Source: a bacterium (GTDB lineage Bacteria; Bacillota; Bacilli; Lactobacillales; Streptococcaceae). Taken from it: a stretch of DNA of 64,000 nt. The notes under the pieces were generated by a model, which was not told the DNA's origin, searched no databases, and saw only the letters and a program-made list of their open reading frames with translations. Made by a program: the position numbers and the translations under genes. Shown here one piece after another: positions 48,801 through 56,209 of this stretch (position 1 is its first letter; the number at the start of each line of letters is the position of its first letter). The DNA lies in contig CAJNCW010000006.1 in assembly GCA_905221345.1 (NCBI GenBank), positions 1 to 64,000 on the forward strand, written 5' to 3'.

Positions 48801-50033
48801 ATGAAATCAAAAAAATGGACCCTACTCGCAACGAGTTTAACGGCAATGGTGCTGATGACAGCATGTGCCCAGTCAACAACTACATCCAATACCAATGCAA
48901 CGACAAATAGTGCAACAACAACTGCAACAAAGACAAACCAATCTTCCTATTTTACAGAGAAGGACTATGATACTTCTTATGATGAAAGTACAGCTTCTAA
49001 GATTGAGTTATCTGGCTCATCTGCAAACGTCTCTGGAGATGGGGTGACAGTTTCTGGCTCGACAGTGACTATTACAAAATCTGGCACCTATGTGATTTCA
49101 GGTCAGTCTGATGGGGTGCAGATCAAGGTAGAGGCAGATAAGTCGGCAGATGTTCACCTAGTCCTAAAAGGTGCGACCATGACCAACACCAATGCAGCGA
49201 TTTCAGCGACATCAGCTGGCCATGTCTACCTGACTCTAGTAGACGACACGACTAATAGTCTCTCTGACTCAAGCTCTAACAACGACGAAAAAGCAGACGC
49301 AGCTCTCTTTTCTAAGGTGGATTTGACCATCAACGGGAAAGGAATTCTCAATGTAGATGGTAAGAAAAATAATGGTATCAAGGCTAACGACACCCTCCAC
49401 ATCACGGGTGGAACCTATAACATCACAGCAGTTGGCGATGCCTTTAATGTCAATGATGAACTCAATATCACTGGTACGACCATGACCATTGATGCCAAAG
49501 AAGATGGCGTCAAGGTGGACAATGATGAGGATACTTCAGTCGGAACCATGTACCTATCCAACAACATCACCGTCACAGCAGGAGATGATGGCATCCACGC
49601 ATCAGGTGATTTGGTTATCGATAGTGGTACCTACACCGTCAAAAATTCGACAGAAGGACTTGAAGGTAAATCCATCACTATCAACGGTGGGGACATTAGC
49701 ATCTATTCGACAGATGATGGAGTCAACGCAGCTAATAAAAACGCCCAACAGAGTGAAATCTTCTTCACCATGAACGGTGGGAACCTGACAGTAGAAGTCG
49801 GTCAAGGAGACACAGACCCAATTGACTCAAACGGCAATATCACGGTCACAGGCGGAACCATTAAAATGACTGGTCAAACAGGTTTTGACTTTGATGGAAC
49901 AGCGACCTACACAGGTGGAGATATCTATCTCAACGGTGAAAAACAAACGGAAATTGTCAACTCTATGCCTGGTGGCGGTGGACCAAATGGAGGCCCTCAA
50001 GGCGGAGGTCCAGCCCCTGGCGGACAAGGATAA
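48801..50033 (+). CDS. Cthe_2159-like carbohydrate-binding beta-helix lipoprotein
   Basis: A 410-residue lipoprotein from the ATG at 48801 (GAGAGGAAAAAG upstream): lipobox LMTACAQS near 15-22, a Ser/Thr/Asn linker to about 60, then repeated strands of the form GxxxVxGxxVTITKSGTYVISG, DLTINGKGILNVDGKKNNGI, LNITGTTMTIDAKEDGVK and VIDSGTYTVKNSTEGLEGKS. Such runs fit the Cthe_2159 (DUF4353) right-handed beta-helix. It ends in a Gly/Pro-rich tail. It sits on the outer membrane face; the sugar ligand is unknown. Confidence 0.82.
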   Translation: MKSKKWTLLATSLTAMVLMTACAQSTTTSNTNATTNSATTTATKTNQSSYFTEKDYDTSYDESTASKIELSGSSANVSGDGVTVSGSTVTITKSGTYVISGQSDGVQIKVEADKSADVHLVLKGATMTNTNAAISATSAGHVYLTLVDDTTNSLSDSSSNNDEKADAALFSKVDLTINGKGILNVDGKKNNGIKANDTLHITGGTYNITAVGDAFNVNDELNITGTTMTIDAKEDGVKVDNDEDTSVGTMYLSNNITVTAGDDGIHASGDLVIDSGTYTVKNSTEGLEGKSITINGGDISIYSTDDGVNAANKNAQQSEIFFTMNGGNLTVEVGQGDTDPIDSNGNITVTGGTIKMTGQTGFDFDGTATYTGGDIYLNGEKQTEIVNSMPGGGGPNGGPQGGGPAPGGQG

Positions 50034-50075
50034 AAAAGAATCTCCTTTCTCGAAAGAGAAGGGAGAGTTTTTGTG
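50034..50075 (+). terminator. Terminator after the lipoprotein gene
   Basis: CTCCTTTCTC and GAGAAGGGAG pair around GAAA and are followed by AGTTTTTG. Confidence 0.8.
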
Positions 50076-50094
50076 TTTGAGAGATGGATTGTAG

Positions 50095-50241
50095 CTAAAA
50101 CAACTCCCAATTAGGTCTTGAAAATTTCTTAGTCTGTTTCATATAAAAATGAGTAAAATGAATTTCCGTCGCCAAGGTCATTAGAGTTGCGATAGCAATG
50201 ACGATGGTAGGATTGGCTGAGAAAAGCAGAGGAAGAATAGG
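50095..50241 (-). pseudogene. C-terminal fragment of a membrane protein
   Basis: On the minus strand 48 codons are open to a TAG at 50095-50097, starting with PILPLLFSANPTIVIAIATL and ending KKFSRPNWELF. The fragment has a hydrophobic helix and a basic tail but no start codon with ribosome site, and a stop cuts the frame at its upstream edge. It is probably the relic of a transport or regulatory membrane protein. Confidence 0.5.
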
Positions 50242-50381
50242 CCTTTAAAAAGTGGACAGGAAAGACCATTTCAGAGTATCGAGAAGAGATTTAGAAACAG
50301 CTCTAAAAGCAATAGCTATCCATTATAAGCATCAGATAATAATATCTGGTGCTTTATTTTTAAAAAAATTCAGATTTTTTC
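50242..50381. other. Intergenic stretch with hairpin terminator
   Basis: No complete gene. AGCATCAGATA pairs with TATCTGGTGCT (50331-50355), followed by TTATTTTT, a good terminator. Before it are a few codon-like remnants of unknown origin. Confidence 0.6.
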
Positions 50382-50445
50382 TTGACAAGTGAGTGATTAC
50401 TCACTATAATAGCTTCTGTGATTTAAAAAGTGAGTACCCACTCAC
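50382..50445 (+). promoter_or_regulatory. ABC exporter promoter with two TetR operators
   Basis: TTGACA (50382-50387) and TATAAT (50405-50410), 17 bp apart. GTGAGTGATTACTCAC (50389-50404) fills the spacer and GTGAGTACCCACTCAC (50430-50445) lies downstream. Both share the palindrome GTGAGT-N4-ACTCAC. A repressor on these sites would block the promoter completely; the TetR gene at the end of the operon is the obvious candidate. Confidence 0.92.
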
Positions 50446-50459
50446 CAAGGAGGAAGTAA

Positions 50460-51176
50460 ATGAAAATATTACTACATTTACAAGATTTAGTAAAATCTTT
50501 TGACCATCAAATAGTTCTGAATCATGTCAGCTTTGAATTACAGACAGGAGAAATTACAGGATTAATTGGTCCGTCTGGTGCTGGTAAATCAACTATGATT
50601 AAGACTACGTTAGGAATGGAAAAGACTGATGGAGGCGTAGCTTTAGTGTTAAATCACACTATGCCCAATCGCCATATTTTAGGAGATATTGGCTATATGG
50701 CCCAATCAGATGCTTTATACGAGTCCTTGTCAGGCCAAGAAAATCTGGAATTTTTTGGTCAGCTAAAGGGGCTTTCTAAAAAAGACCTAAAGGCGGAAAT
50801 TGCTCATATAGCTCAAGTAGTAGATCTGACAGACTACTTAAACAAGGCGGTATCTGGTTATTCTGGAGGAATGAAACGGCGTTTGTCTCTTGCTATCGCG
50901 CTGTTAGGAAATCCTCAACTCTTGATTTTGGACGAACCGACAGTTGGAATCGACCCTTCTCTTCGAAAGAAAATCTGGAAAGAATTATTCGCGCTTAGAG
51001 ACAATGGGGTAGGGATATTAGTTACTACCCATGTTATGGATGAAGCAGAGTTGACGGATAAGGTCGGCTTATTATTAGGCGGAAAAATCATTGCTTTTGA
51101 TACACCGCAACACTTAAAAGAAAGTTATCAAGTTTCAAGTATTGAAGAAGTATTTTTAAAAGCAGAAGGTGAGTAA
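50460..51176 (+). CDS. ABC exporter ATPase, drug/antibiotic type
   Basis: A 238-residue ATPase with Walker A GPSGAGKST, signature SGYSGGMKRRLSLA and Walker B LLILDEPTVGIDP, plus the MDEAEL switch region. Closest in layout to DrrA/CcmA-like export ATPases. It forms an exporter with the permease whose ATG follows one base after its stop. Strong AAGGAGG ribosome site behind the TetR-controlled promoter. Confidence 0.92.
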   Translation: MKILLHLQDLVKSFDHQIVLNHVSFELQTGEITGLIGPSGAGKSTMIKTTLGMEKTDGGVALVLNHTMPNRHILGDIGYMAQSDALYESLSGQENLEFFGQLKGLSKKDLKAEIAHIAQVVDLTDYLNKAVSGYSGGMKRRLSLAIALLGNPQLLILDEPTVGIDPSLRKKIWKELFALRDNGVGILVTTHVMDEAELTDKVGLLLGGKIIAFDTPQHLKESYQVSSIEEVFLKAEGE

Positions 51177-51177
51177 A

Positions 51178-52260
51178 ATGAGAACAATAGCGATTGCAAA
51201 AAAGGTCATCAAAGAATTACTTCGTGACAAACGAACTCTAGCCCTGATGTTTATAGCACCTGTTTTTATCATGTGGTTGATGAACCTCATGTTTTCAGCT
51301 AGTACAACCGTGAATGTCAAGTTAGCAACACAGGATCTACCAACTGGTTTGGTAACGAAAATGGATGAGCTCGCTCATGTAGACGTCGAGACTTATCAAG
51401 GTTTAGATCAAGCCAAAGAAGCGCTAGCAAATGAAAAAGTCGATGCTGTGATTTCTTATAAAGACGGTGAGTATCAGGTCGACTACGCAAACACAGATGC
51501 CTCCAAGACCTCTATGATACGACAAGTGTTACGGACAAGTATCGCCAGTGAAGGCACCGATCAGTTACTATCTCGTGTTAAACAAGCTCTTCCACAATTG
51601 GACTCGGACGCAAAAATACCAGAAATCAAGGAGTCTTACCAGTATGGAGATGAAAATACAAGCTTCTTTACCAGTATGATTCCGGTTTTGATAGGTTTTG
51701 TAGTTTTCTTCTTTGTCTTTTTGATTTCAGGTATGGCGCTTTTGAAAGAGCGCACCAGTGGAACACTAGAACGTTTGTTAGCAACACCAGTGAAACGATC
51801 TGAAATCGTCTATGGCTATATGTTGTCTTACGGTATTATTGCGATTTTTCAAACGGCAGTTGTCGTTTTAGCAGCAATTTGGCTACTAGATGTAGAAGTT
51901 GTAGGAAGTATTTTAAATGTTATAATAGTTAATGTGGTACTGGCTCTTGTAGCACTAGCTTTTGGAATTCTCTTGTCTACTCTAGCAAAATCAGAATTCC
52001 AAATGATGCAATTTATTCCTCTCGTGATTATGCCCCAACTTTTTTTCTCAGGAATTATTCCATTGTCATCCATGGGAGAATGGGCTCTAACTGTGGGGAA
52101 ATTTTTGCCATTAACCTATTCTGGTGATGCAATAAGCCAGATTATTCTTTACGGGCACAATCTTGGTGATATTTTGTCAAATCTTGGTGTTTTAATGATT
52201 TTCTTGATCATTTTAATAATTCTCAATATTGTTGGATTGCGTCGTTATCGTAAAGTTTAG
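51178..52260 (+). CDS. ABC-2 type permease
   Basis: A 360-residue permease from the ATG at 51178. An N-terminal helix (about 18-38) is followed by a 150-residue extracellular domain and five more helices from about 165, with the family motif ERTSGTLERLLATPV. This is the ABC-2/YhgE-like form of drug or peptide exporters. Substrate unknown; induced through the TetR operators. Confidence 0.9.
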   Translation: MRTIAIAKKVIKELLRDKRTLALMFIAPVFIMWLMNLMFSASTTVNVKLATQDLPTGLVTKMDELAHVDVETYQGLDQAKEALANEKVDAVISYKDGEYQVDYANTDASKTSMIRQVLRTSIASEGTDQLLSRVKQALPQLDSDAKIPEIKESYQYGDENTSFFTSMIPVLIGFVVFFFVFLISGMALLKERTSGTLERLLATPVKRSEIVYGYMLSYGIIAIFQTAVVVLAAIWLLDVEVVGSILNVIIVNVVLALVALAFGILLSTLAKSEFQMMQFIPLVIMPQLFFSGIIPLSSMGEWALTVGKFLPLTYSGDAISQIILYGHNLGDILSNLGVLMIFLIILIILNIVGLRRYRKV

Positions 52261-52299
52261 AAATCAACATAAATAATGCTAAAAAGGTGTGAAGATTAG

Positions 52300-52923
52300 A
52301 TGGATAAGACTGTTTTTGAATCGTTTGAAGATTACTTAGAAGAAGCGAATTACCCTCAAGGAAAGAAAAAAATCATGCAGGCAGCAGTGGATCTCATATC
52401 AACTAGGAGTTACCATGGGACCTCAACTCTTCACATAGCTGAGCGTGCTGGACTAAGCCAGGCAACTTTGTTTAAGTATTTTAAGACGAAGGATGATCTA
52501 CTGACGGCTATTTTACATCCTGTAGTCCCAGGCATTTTCGGTAGTTTTTTTGAGGAACTCTTAGCTTTTGAAACGACAGAAGAGAGGGTTCGTTATCTCG
52601 TCCACAATCGTATGAGCTATCTCAAAAAAAATCGTGCTTTGATGAAAATCATTCTGCAGGAGAGTTTTTCAAATAAAAAACTAAAAAATGAACAGATTTT
52701 TATCTGGAATGCTATTCAAGATAAACTTCGAGTACTTCATAAGGAATTGCTAGCAGATCCACGTGTAAATCCAGAGTTAACGATTCCTCAAATGGTTCGT
52801 ATTTGTGTTGGTCCATTGTTGGCTTACTTCGCTCAGCTTTATATCGTTAGCGATAATGGAGAAATAAAAGAGGAAGACTTAGACTTATTAGAAAAACAGA
52901 TTTTAGGTGGTTTGTGGAAATAA
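52300..52923 (+). CDS. TetR-family repressor of the ABC exporter
   Basis: A 207-residue TetR protein. The N-terminal helix-turn-helix is clear (GTSTLHIAERAGLSQATLFKYFKTKDDLL), followed by a ligand-binding helical domain. It is the third gene of the operon and therefore under its own control through the two GTGAGT-N4-ACTCAC sites, giving autoregulated, drug-induced export. Confidence 0.92.
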   Translation: MDKTVFESFEDYLEEANYPQGKKKIMQAAVDLISTRSYHGTSTLHIAERAGLSQATLFKYFKTKDDLLTAILHPVVPGIFGSFFEELLAFETTEERVRYLVHNRMSYLKKNRALMKIILQESFSNKKLKNEQIFIWNAIQDKLRVLHKELLADPRVNPELTIPQMVRICVGPLLAYFAQLYIVSDNGEIKEEDLDLLEKQILGGLWK

Positions 52924-52971
52924 GGGAGTTCTAGAAGAACTAAGGTTTATTTACTTGACTTTCAAACAAGC

Positions 52972-53016
52972 TAAAAAAGACATGTTCTGCTTATTTCAGA
53001 TTCATGTCTTTTTTGT
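52972..53016 (+). terminator. Terminator after the TetR gene
   Basis: AAAAAAGACATG pairs with CATGTCTTTTTT around an 18-base loop, followed by T run; it closes the exporter operon. Confidence 0.8.
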
Positions 53017-53144
53017 TATTGGATTTGATATGTTTTTATAAGTCCTCAATCACTTTGCCAAAACAGAAACCGACTTCTCCAGCGGTGCAACGATTTCTCA
53101 AGTGTATGGAAGAGGAGATTTCTGGATTGATAAAGACAACTCCT

Positions 53145-53171
53145 TGACACTCCGTCAGCTTTTGATACAAT
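53145..53171 (+). promoter_or_regulatory. Promoter of the phosphorylase gene
   Basis: TTGACA (53145-53150) and TACAAT (53166-53171) with a short 15-bp spacer, 25 bp before the start codon. Between the TetR terminator and this promoter (53016-53144) I see no gene. Confidence 0.55.
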
Positions 53172-53196
53172 AGTACAAAATTAGAGGAGGTGGGCT

Positions 53197-53961
53197 ATGA
53201 TTCAGAAACATGCGATTTCCATTTTGGAGTTTGATGACAATCCCCAGGCGGTCCTTATGCCAACACATGAGGGGCTAGATTTAAAGTTGCCAAAGAAGTG
53301 CATCTATGCATTTTTGGAGGAAGAGATTGACCGTTACGCTAAGGAAGTAGGGGCAGATTGTGTTGGTGAGTTCGTTTCGGCCACCAAGACTTATCCAGTC
53401 TACGTCCTAAACTACAAGGGCGAGGAGATCTGTCTGGCCCAGGCACCCGTGGGCTCTGCCCCAGCGGCCCAGTTTATGGATTGGTTGATTGGCTATGGTG
53501 TGGAGCAAATTATTTCCACAGGAACCTGTGGTGTCCTAGCCGATATAGAGGAAAATGCCTTTCTCGTCCCTGTTCGCGCTTTGCGAGATGAGGGGACCAG
53601 CTACCATTATGTAGCGCCTTCTCGTTATATGGAGATGCAGCTTGAGGCTATCTCTGCCATTGAGCAAGTCTTAGAACAAAGAGGCATTCCTTACGAGGAA
53701 GTCATGACCTGGACGACAGATGGTTTTTACCGAGAGACGGCTGAAAAGGTTGCCTATCGCAAGGAAGAAGGCTGTGCTGTTGTGGAGATGGAGTGCTCTG
53801 CTCTTGCGGCGGTAGCCCAGCTACGTGGAGTTGTCTGGGGAGAACTGCTCTTTACCGCAGATTCCTTGGCAGATCTGGACAACTACGACAGTCGTGACTG
53901 GGGCTCTGAAGCTTTTGATAAGGCGCTCGAACTCTGTCTTGCCATTGTACACCACATGTGA
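53197..53961 (+). CDS. Nucleoside phosphorylase family protein
   Basis: A 254-residue PNP/UDP-family phosphorylase. APVGSAPAAQFMDWLIGYGVEQIISTGTCG carries the phosphate-binding and subunit-contact part; GCAVVEMECSALAAVAQLRGV holds the nucleoside-binding Glu-Met-Glu motif. It splits nucleosides with phosphate; the base preference is not readable. AGAGGAGG ribosome site. As I recall, pneumococci carry a similar gene near trkH. Confidence 0.9.
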   Translation: MIQKHAISILEFDDNPQAVLMPTHEGLDLKLPKKCIYAFLEEEIDRYAKEVGADCVGEFVSATKTYPVYVLNYKGEEICLAQAPVGSAPAAQFMDWLIGYGVEQIISTGTCGVLADIEENAFLVPVRALRDEGTSYHYVAPSRYMEMQLEAISAIEQVLEQRGIPYEEVMTWTTDGFYRETAEKVAYRKEEGCAVVEMECSALAAVAQLRGVVWGELLFTADSLADLDNYDSRDWGSEAFDKALELCLAIVHHM

Positions 53962-53994
53962 GTGTTCTGACTATTTTTATGGTAGAATGTAGCT

Positions 53995-55374
53995 ATGTTA
54001 TTCAAATCTTTTTTGGAAAAAATCAAGACGACGCTGTTTCGTTTATCACCAGCCCGTCGCATCTTTTTAAGTTTTGCCTTAGTTATCTTCCTGGGCTCGC
54101 TCCTTTTAAGCCTTCCCTTTGTGCAAGCAACAACGTCACAAGCGACCTACTTTGATCATCTCTTTACAACGGTATCCATGGTCTGTGTGACAGGGCTCTT
54201 CACCCTGCCAGTGGCCTCTACTTATAATATCTGGGGCCAGTTGATCTGTATGCTTTTGATCCAGATTGGTGGTTTGGGGCTCATGACCTTTATCGGAATC
54301 TTTTACATCCAAGGCAAGCAAAAGCTCAGTCTTCGTGGCCGGGAGACCATTCAAGAAAGTTTCAGTTATGGAGAAACTCAGTCTCTAAAGGATTTCATCC
54401 GCTCGATCTTTCTGACGACTTTTTTGGTGGAAGGGCTCGGTGCCTTTCTCTTGAGTTTTCGCTTTATTCCTGAATTTGGCTGGGGACGAGGGATGTTAAC
54501 CTCTATCTTTTTGGCTGTTTCAGCCTTCTGTAATGCTGGATTTGATAATTTTGGAAGTACGAGTTTGGTAGCTTTTCAAACGGATCCCTTGATCAATCTA
54601 GTGATTGCTGGTTTGATTATCACGGGTGGTCTAGGATTTATGGTCTGGTTTGACCTAGCGACCCAGATTGGGAAAAAGAAAAAACGCCGTCTGCGTTTCC
54701 ATACCAAGCTGGTTCTCCTTTTAACGGCGGGAATTCTGCTCTTTGGAACAGTATCGACTCTCTTAATCGAGTGGAATAATCCTGGAACGATTGGAAATCT
54801 CAGCGCTCCAGAGAAACTGCTGGTTAGTTTCTTCCAGACCGTCAGCATGAGAACGGCAGGCTTTGCTTCCATTGACTACACACAGGCTCGACCAGTGACC
54901 TTGTTCATCTATATCCTACAGATGTTTCTAGGAGGGGCGCCTGGAGGGACAGCAGGGGGGCTCAAGATTACGACCTTCTTTGTCTTATTGGTTTTTGCCC
55001 GTAGCGAACTATTGGGCTTGCCTCATGCCAATGTGGCTCGGAGGACCATTGAACCCCGAACTGTGCAAAAATCTTTCAGTGTCTTTATTATCTTCTTGCT
55101 AACTTTCTTACTGGGCTTGATCCTGCTAGGGATAACAGCAGAGGGAAATCCGCGCTTCATCTACCTCATGTTTGAGACCATTTCAGCCCTTGCGACAGTT
55201 GGGGTGACGGCAAATTTAACACCAGAGCTAGGCAAGATAGCCCTCAGCATCGTTATGTTGCTGATGTTTATCGGCCGTATTGGTCCCTTGACACTACTGG
55301 TCAGTGTAGCGGAATACCAGCCAGACAAGAAAGATACGATTCACTATATGAAAGCAGATATCACCATTGGGTAA
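53995..55374 (+). CDS. trkH: Potassium uptake channel subunit TrkH/KtrB
   Basis: A 459-residue SKT-type potassium transporter with four pore repeats: VCVTGLFTLP, AFCNAGFDNFG, RTAGFASID and ALATVGVTANLT mark the selectivity filters. The membrane part begins near residue 20 (FLSFALVIFLGSLLL). It forms a K+ uptake system with the cytosolic TrkA partner that starts 13 bp after its stop. Confidence 0.94.
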   Translation: MLFKSFLEKIKTTLFRLSPARRIFLSFALVIFLGSLLLSLPFVQATTSQATYFDHLFTTVSMVCVTGLFTLPVASTYNIWGQLICMLLIQIGGLGLMTFIGIFYIQGKQKLSLRGRETIQESFSYGETQSLKDFIRSIFLTTFLVEGLGAFLLSFRFIPEFGWGRGMLTSIFLAVSAFCNAGFDNFGSTSLVAFQTDPLINLVIAGLIITGGLGFMVWFDLATQIGKKKKRRLRFHTKLVLLLTAGILLFGTVSTLLIEWNNPGTIGNLSAPEKLLVSFFQTVSMRTAGFASIDYTQARPVTLFIYILQMFLGGAPGGTAGGLKITTFFVLLVFARSELLGLPHANVARRTIEPRTVQKSFSVFIIFLLTFLLGLILLGITAEGNPRFIYLMFETISALATVGVTANLTPELGKIALSIVMLLMFIGRIGPLTLLVSVAEYQPDKKDTIHYMKADITIG

Positions 55375-55387
55375 GAAAGGAAAAACG

Positions 55388-56053
55388 ATGTCAGATCGGA
55401 CAATTGGAATTTTAGGCTTGGGAATTTTTGGGAGCAGTGTTTTGGCTGCCCTAGCCAAGCATGACATGAATATCATTGCTATTGATGACCACGAGGAGCG
55501 CATTAATCAATTTGAACCTGTGCTGGCGCGTGGAGTAGTTGGCGATATTACGGATGAAGAACTCCTTCTATCAGCGGGGATTGACACCTGTGATACCGTA
55601 GTTGTCGCAACGGGTGAAAATCTGGAGTCCAGTGTTCTCGCGGTTATGCACTGCAAGAGTCTAGGAGTGCCGACAGTCATTGCCAAGGTCAAAAGCCATA
55701 CAGCTAAAAAGGTGTTGGAAAAAATTGGTGCGGACGCAGTCATCTCACCAGAGTTTGAAATGGGGCGCTCATTGGCACAGACCATCCTCTTTCATAACAG
55801 CGTAGACGTCTTTCAGCTGGACAAGAATGTATCGATTGTCGAAATGAAAATCCCCCAATCATGGGTAGGTAAAAGTCTCAGTCAGTTGGATTTACGTGGG
55901 CGATACAACCTCAACGTACTTGGTTTTCGTTCCTACGAAAATGCTCCTCTGGATGTCCAATTCGGACCTAATGACCTCTTGCGGGCAGATGCCTACATCA
56001 TGGCCGTCATTAATAACCAACATCTGGACACCCTAGCTGAACTGAGTGAGTAG
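55388..56053 (+). CDS. trkA: Potassium uptake regulator TrkA (CabP type)
   Basis: A 221-residue RCK protein from the ATG at 55388 (AGAAAGGAAAAACG upstream). The N-terminal Rossmann domain starts RTIGILGLGIFGSSVL; the C-terminal TrkA_C part is near 135-221. In pneumococcus the orthologue in this position, CabP, binds c-di-AMP to switch off K+ uptake through TrkH; the same is expected here but not visible in sequence. Confidence 0.92.
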   Translation: MSDRTIGILGLGIFGSSVLAALAKHDMNIIAIDDHEERINQFEPVLARGVVGDITDEELLLSAGIDTCDTVVVATGENLESSVLAVMHCKSLGVPTVIAKVKSHTAKKVLEKIGADAVISPEFEMGRSLAQTILFHNSVDVFQLDKNVSIVEMKIPQSWVGKSLSQLDLRGRYNLNVLGFRSYENAPLDVQFGPNDLLRADAYIMAVINNQHLDTLAELSE

Positions 56054-56209
56054 GAGAGGAAGGGCTACTCTCTTTCCAAATAATTAACGAGTCAATATAA
56101 GTATTTTATAAGAGGGATTTAAGAAAAATTTTAACTTTTTCTTAATCCTTTTTAATTTTAGGAGATTATACTAGAGTCATCAAAAAAAGAAAACTCTAAG
56201 GAGAATCCT

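Noticed and set aside
50460..52260. A bacteriocin-immunity ABC transporter
   Set aside because: No bacteriocin or lantibiotic genes lie nearby and the operon has its own TetR, which points to general drug export.
53958..54155. A 65-codon plus-strand frame between the phosphorylase and trkH
   Set aside because: It runs mostly inside trkH in another frame; its start overlaps the phosphorylase stop but the protein has no conserved features.
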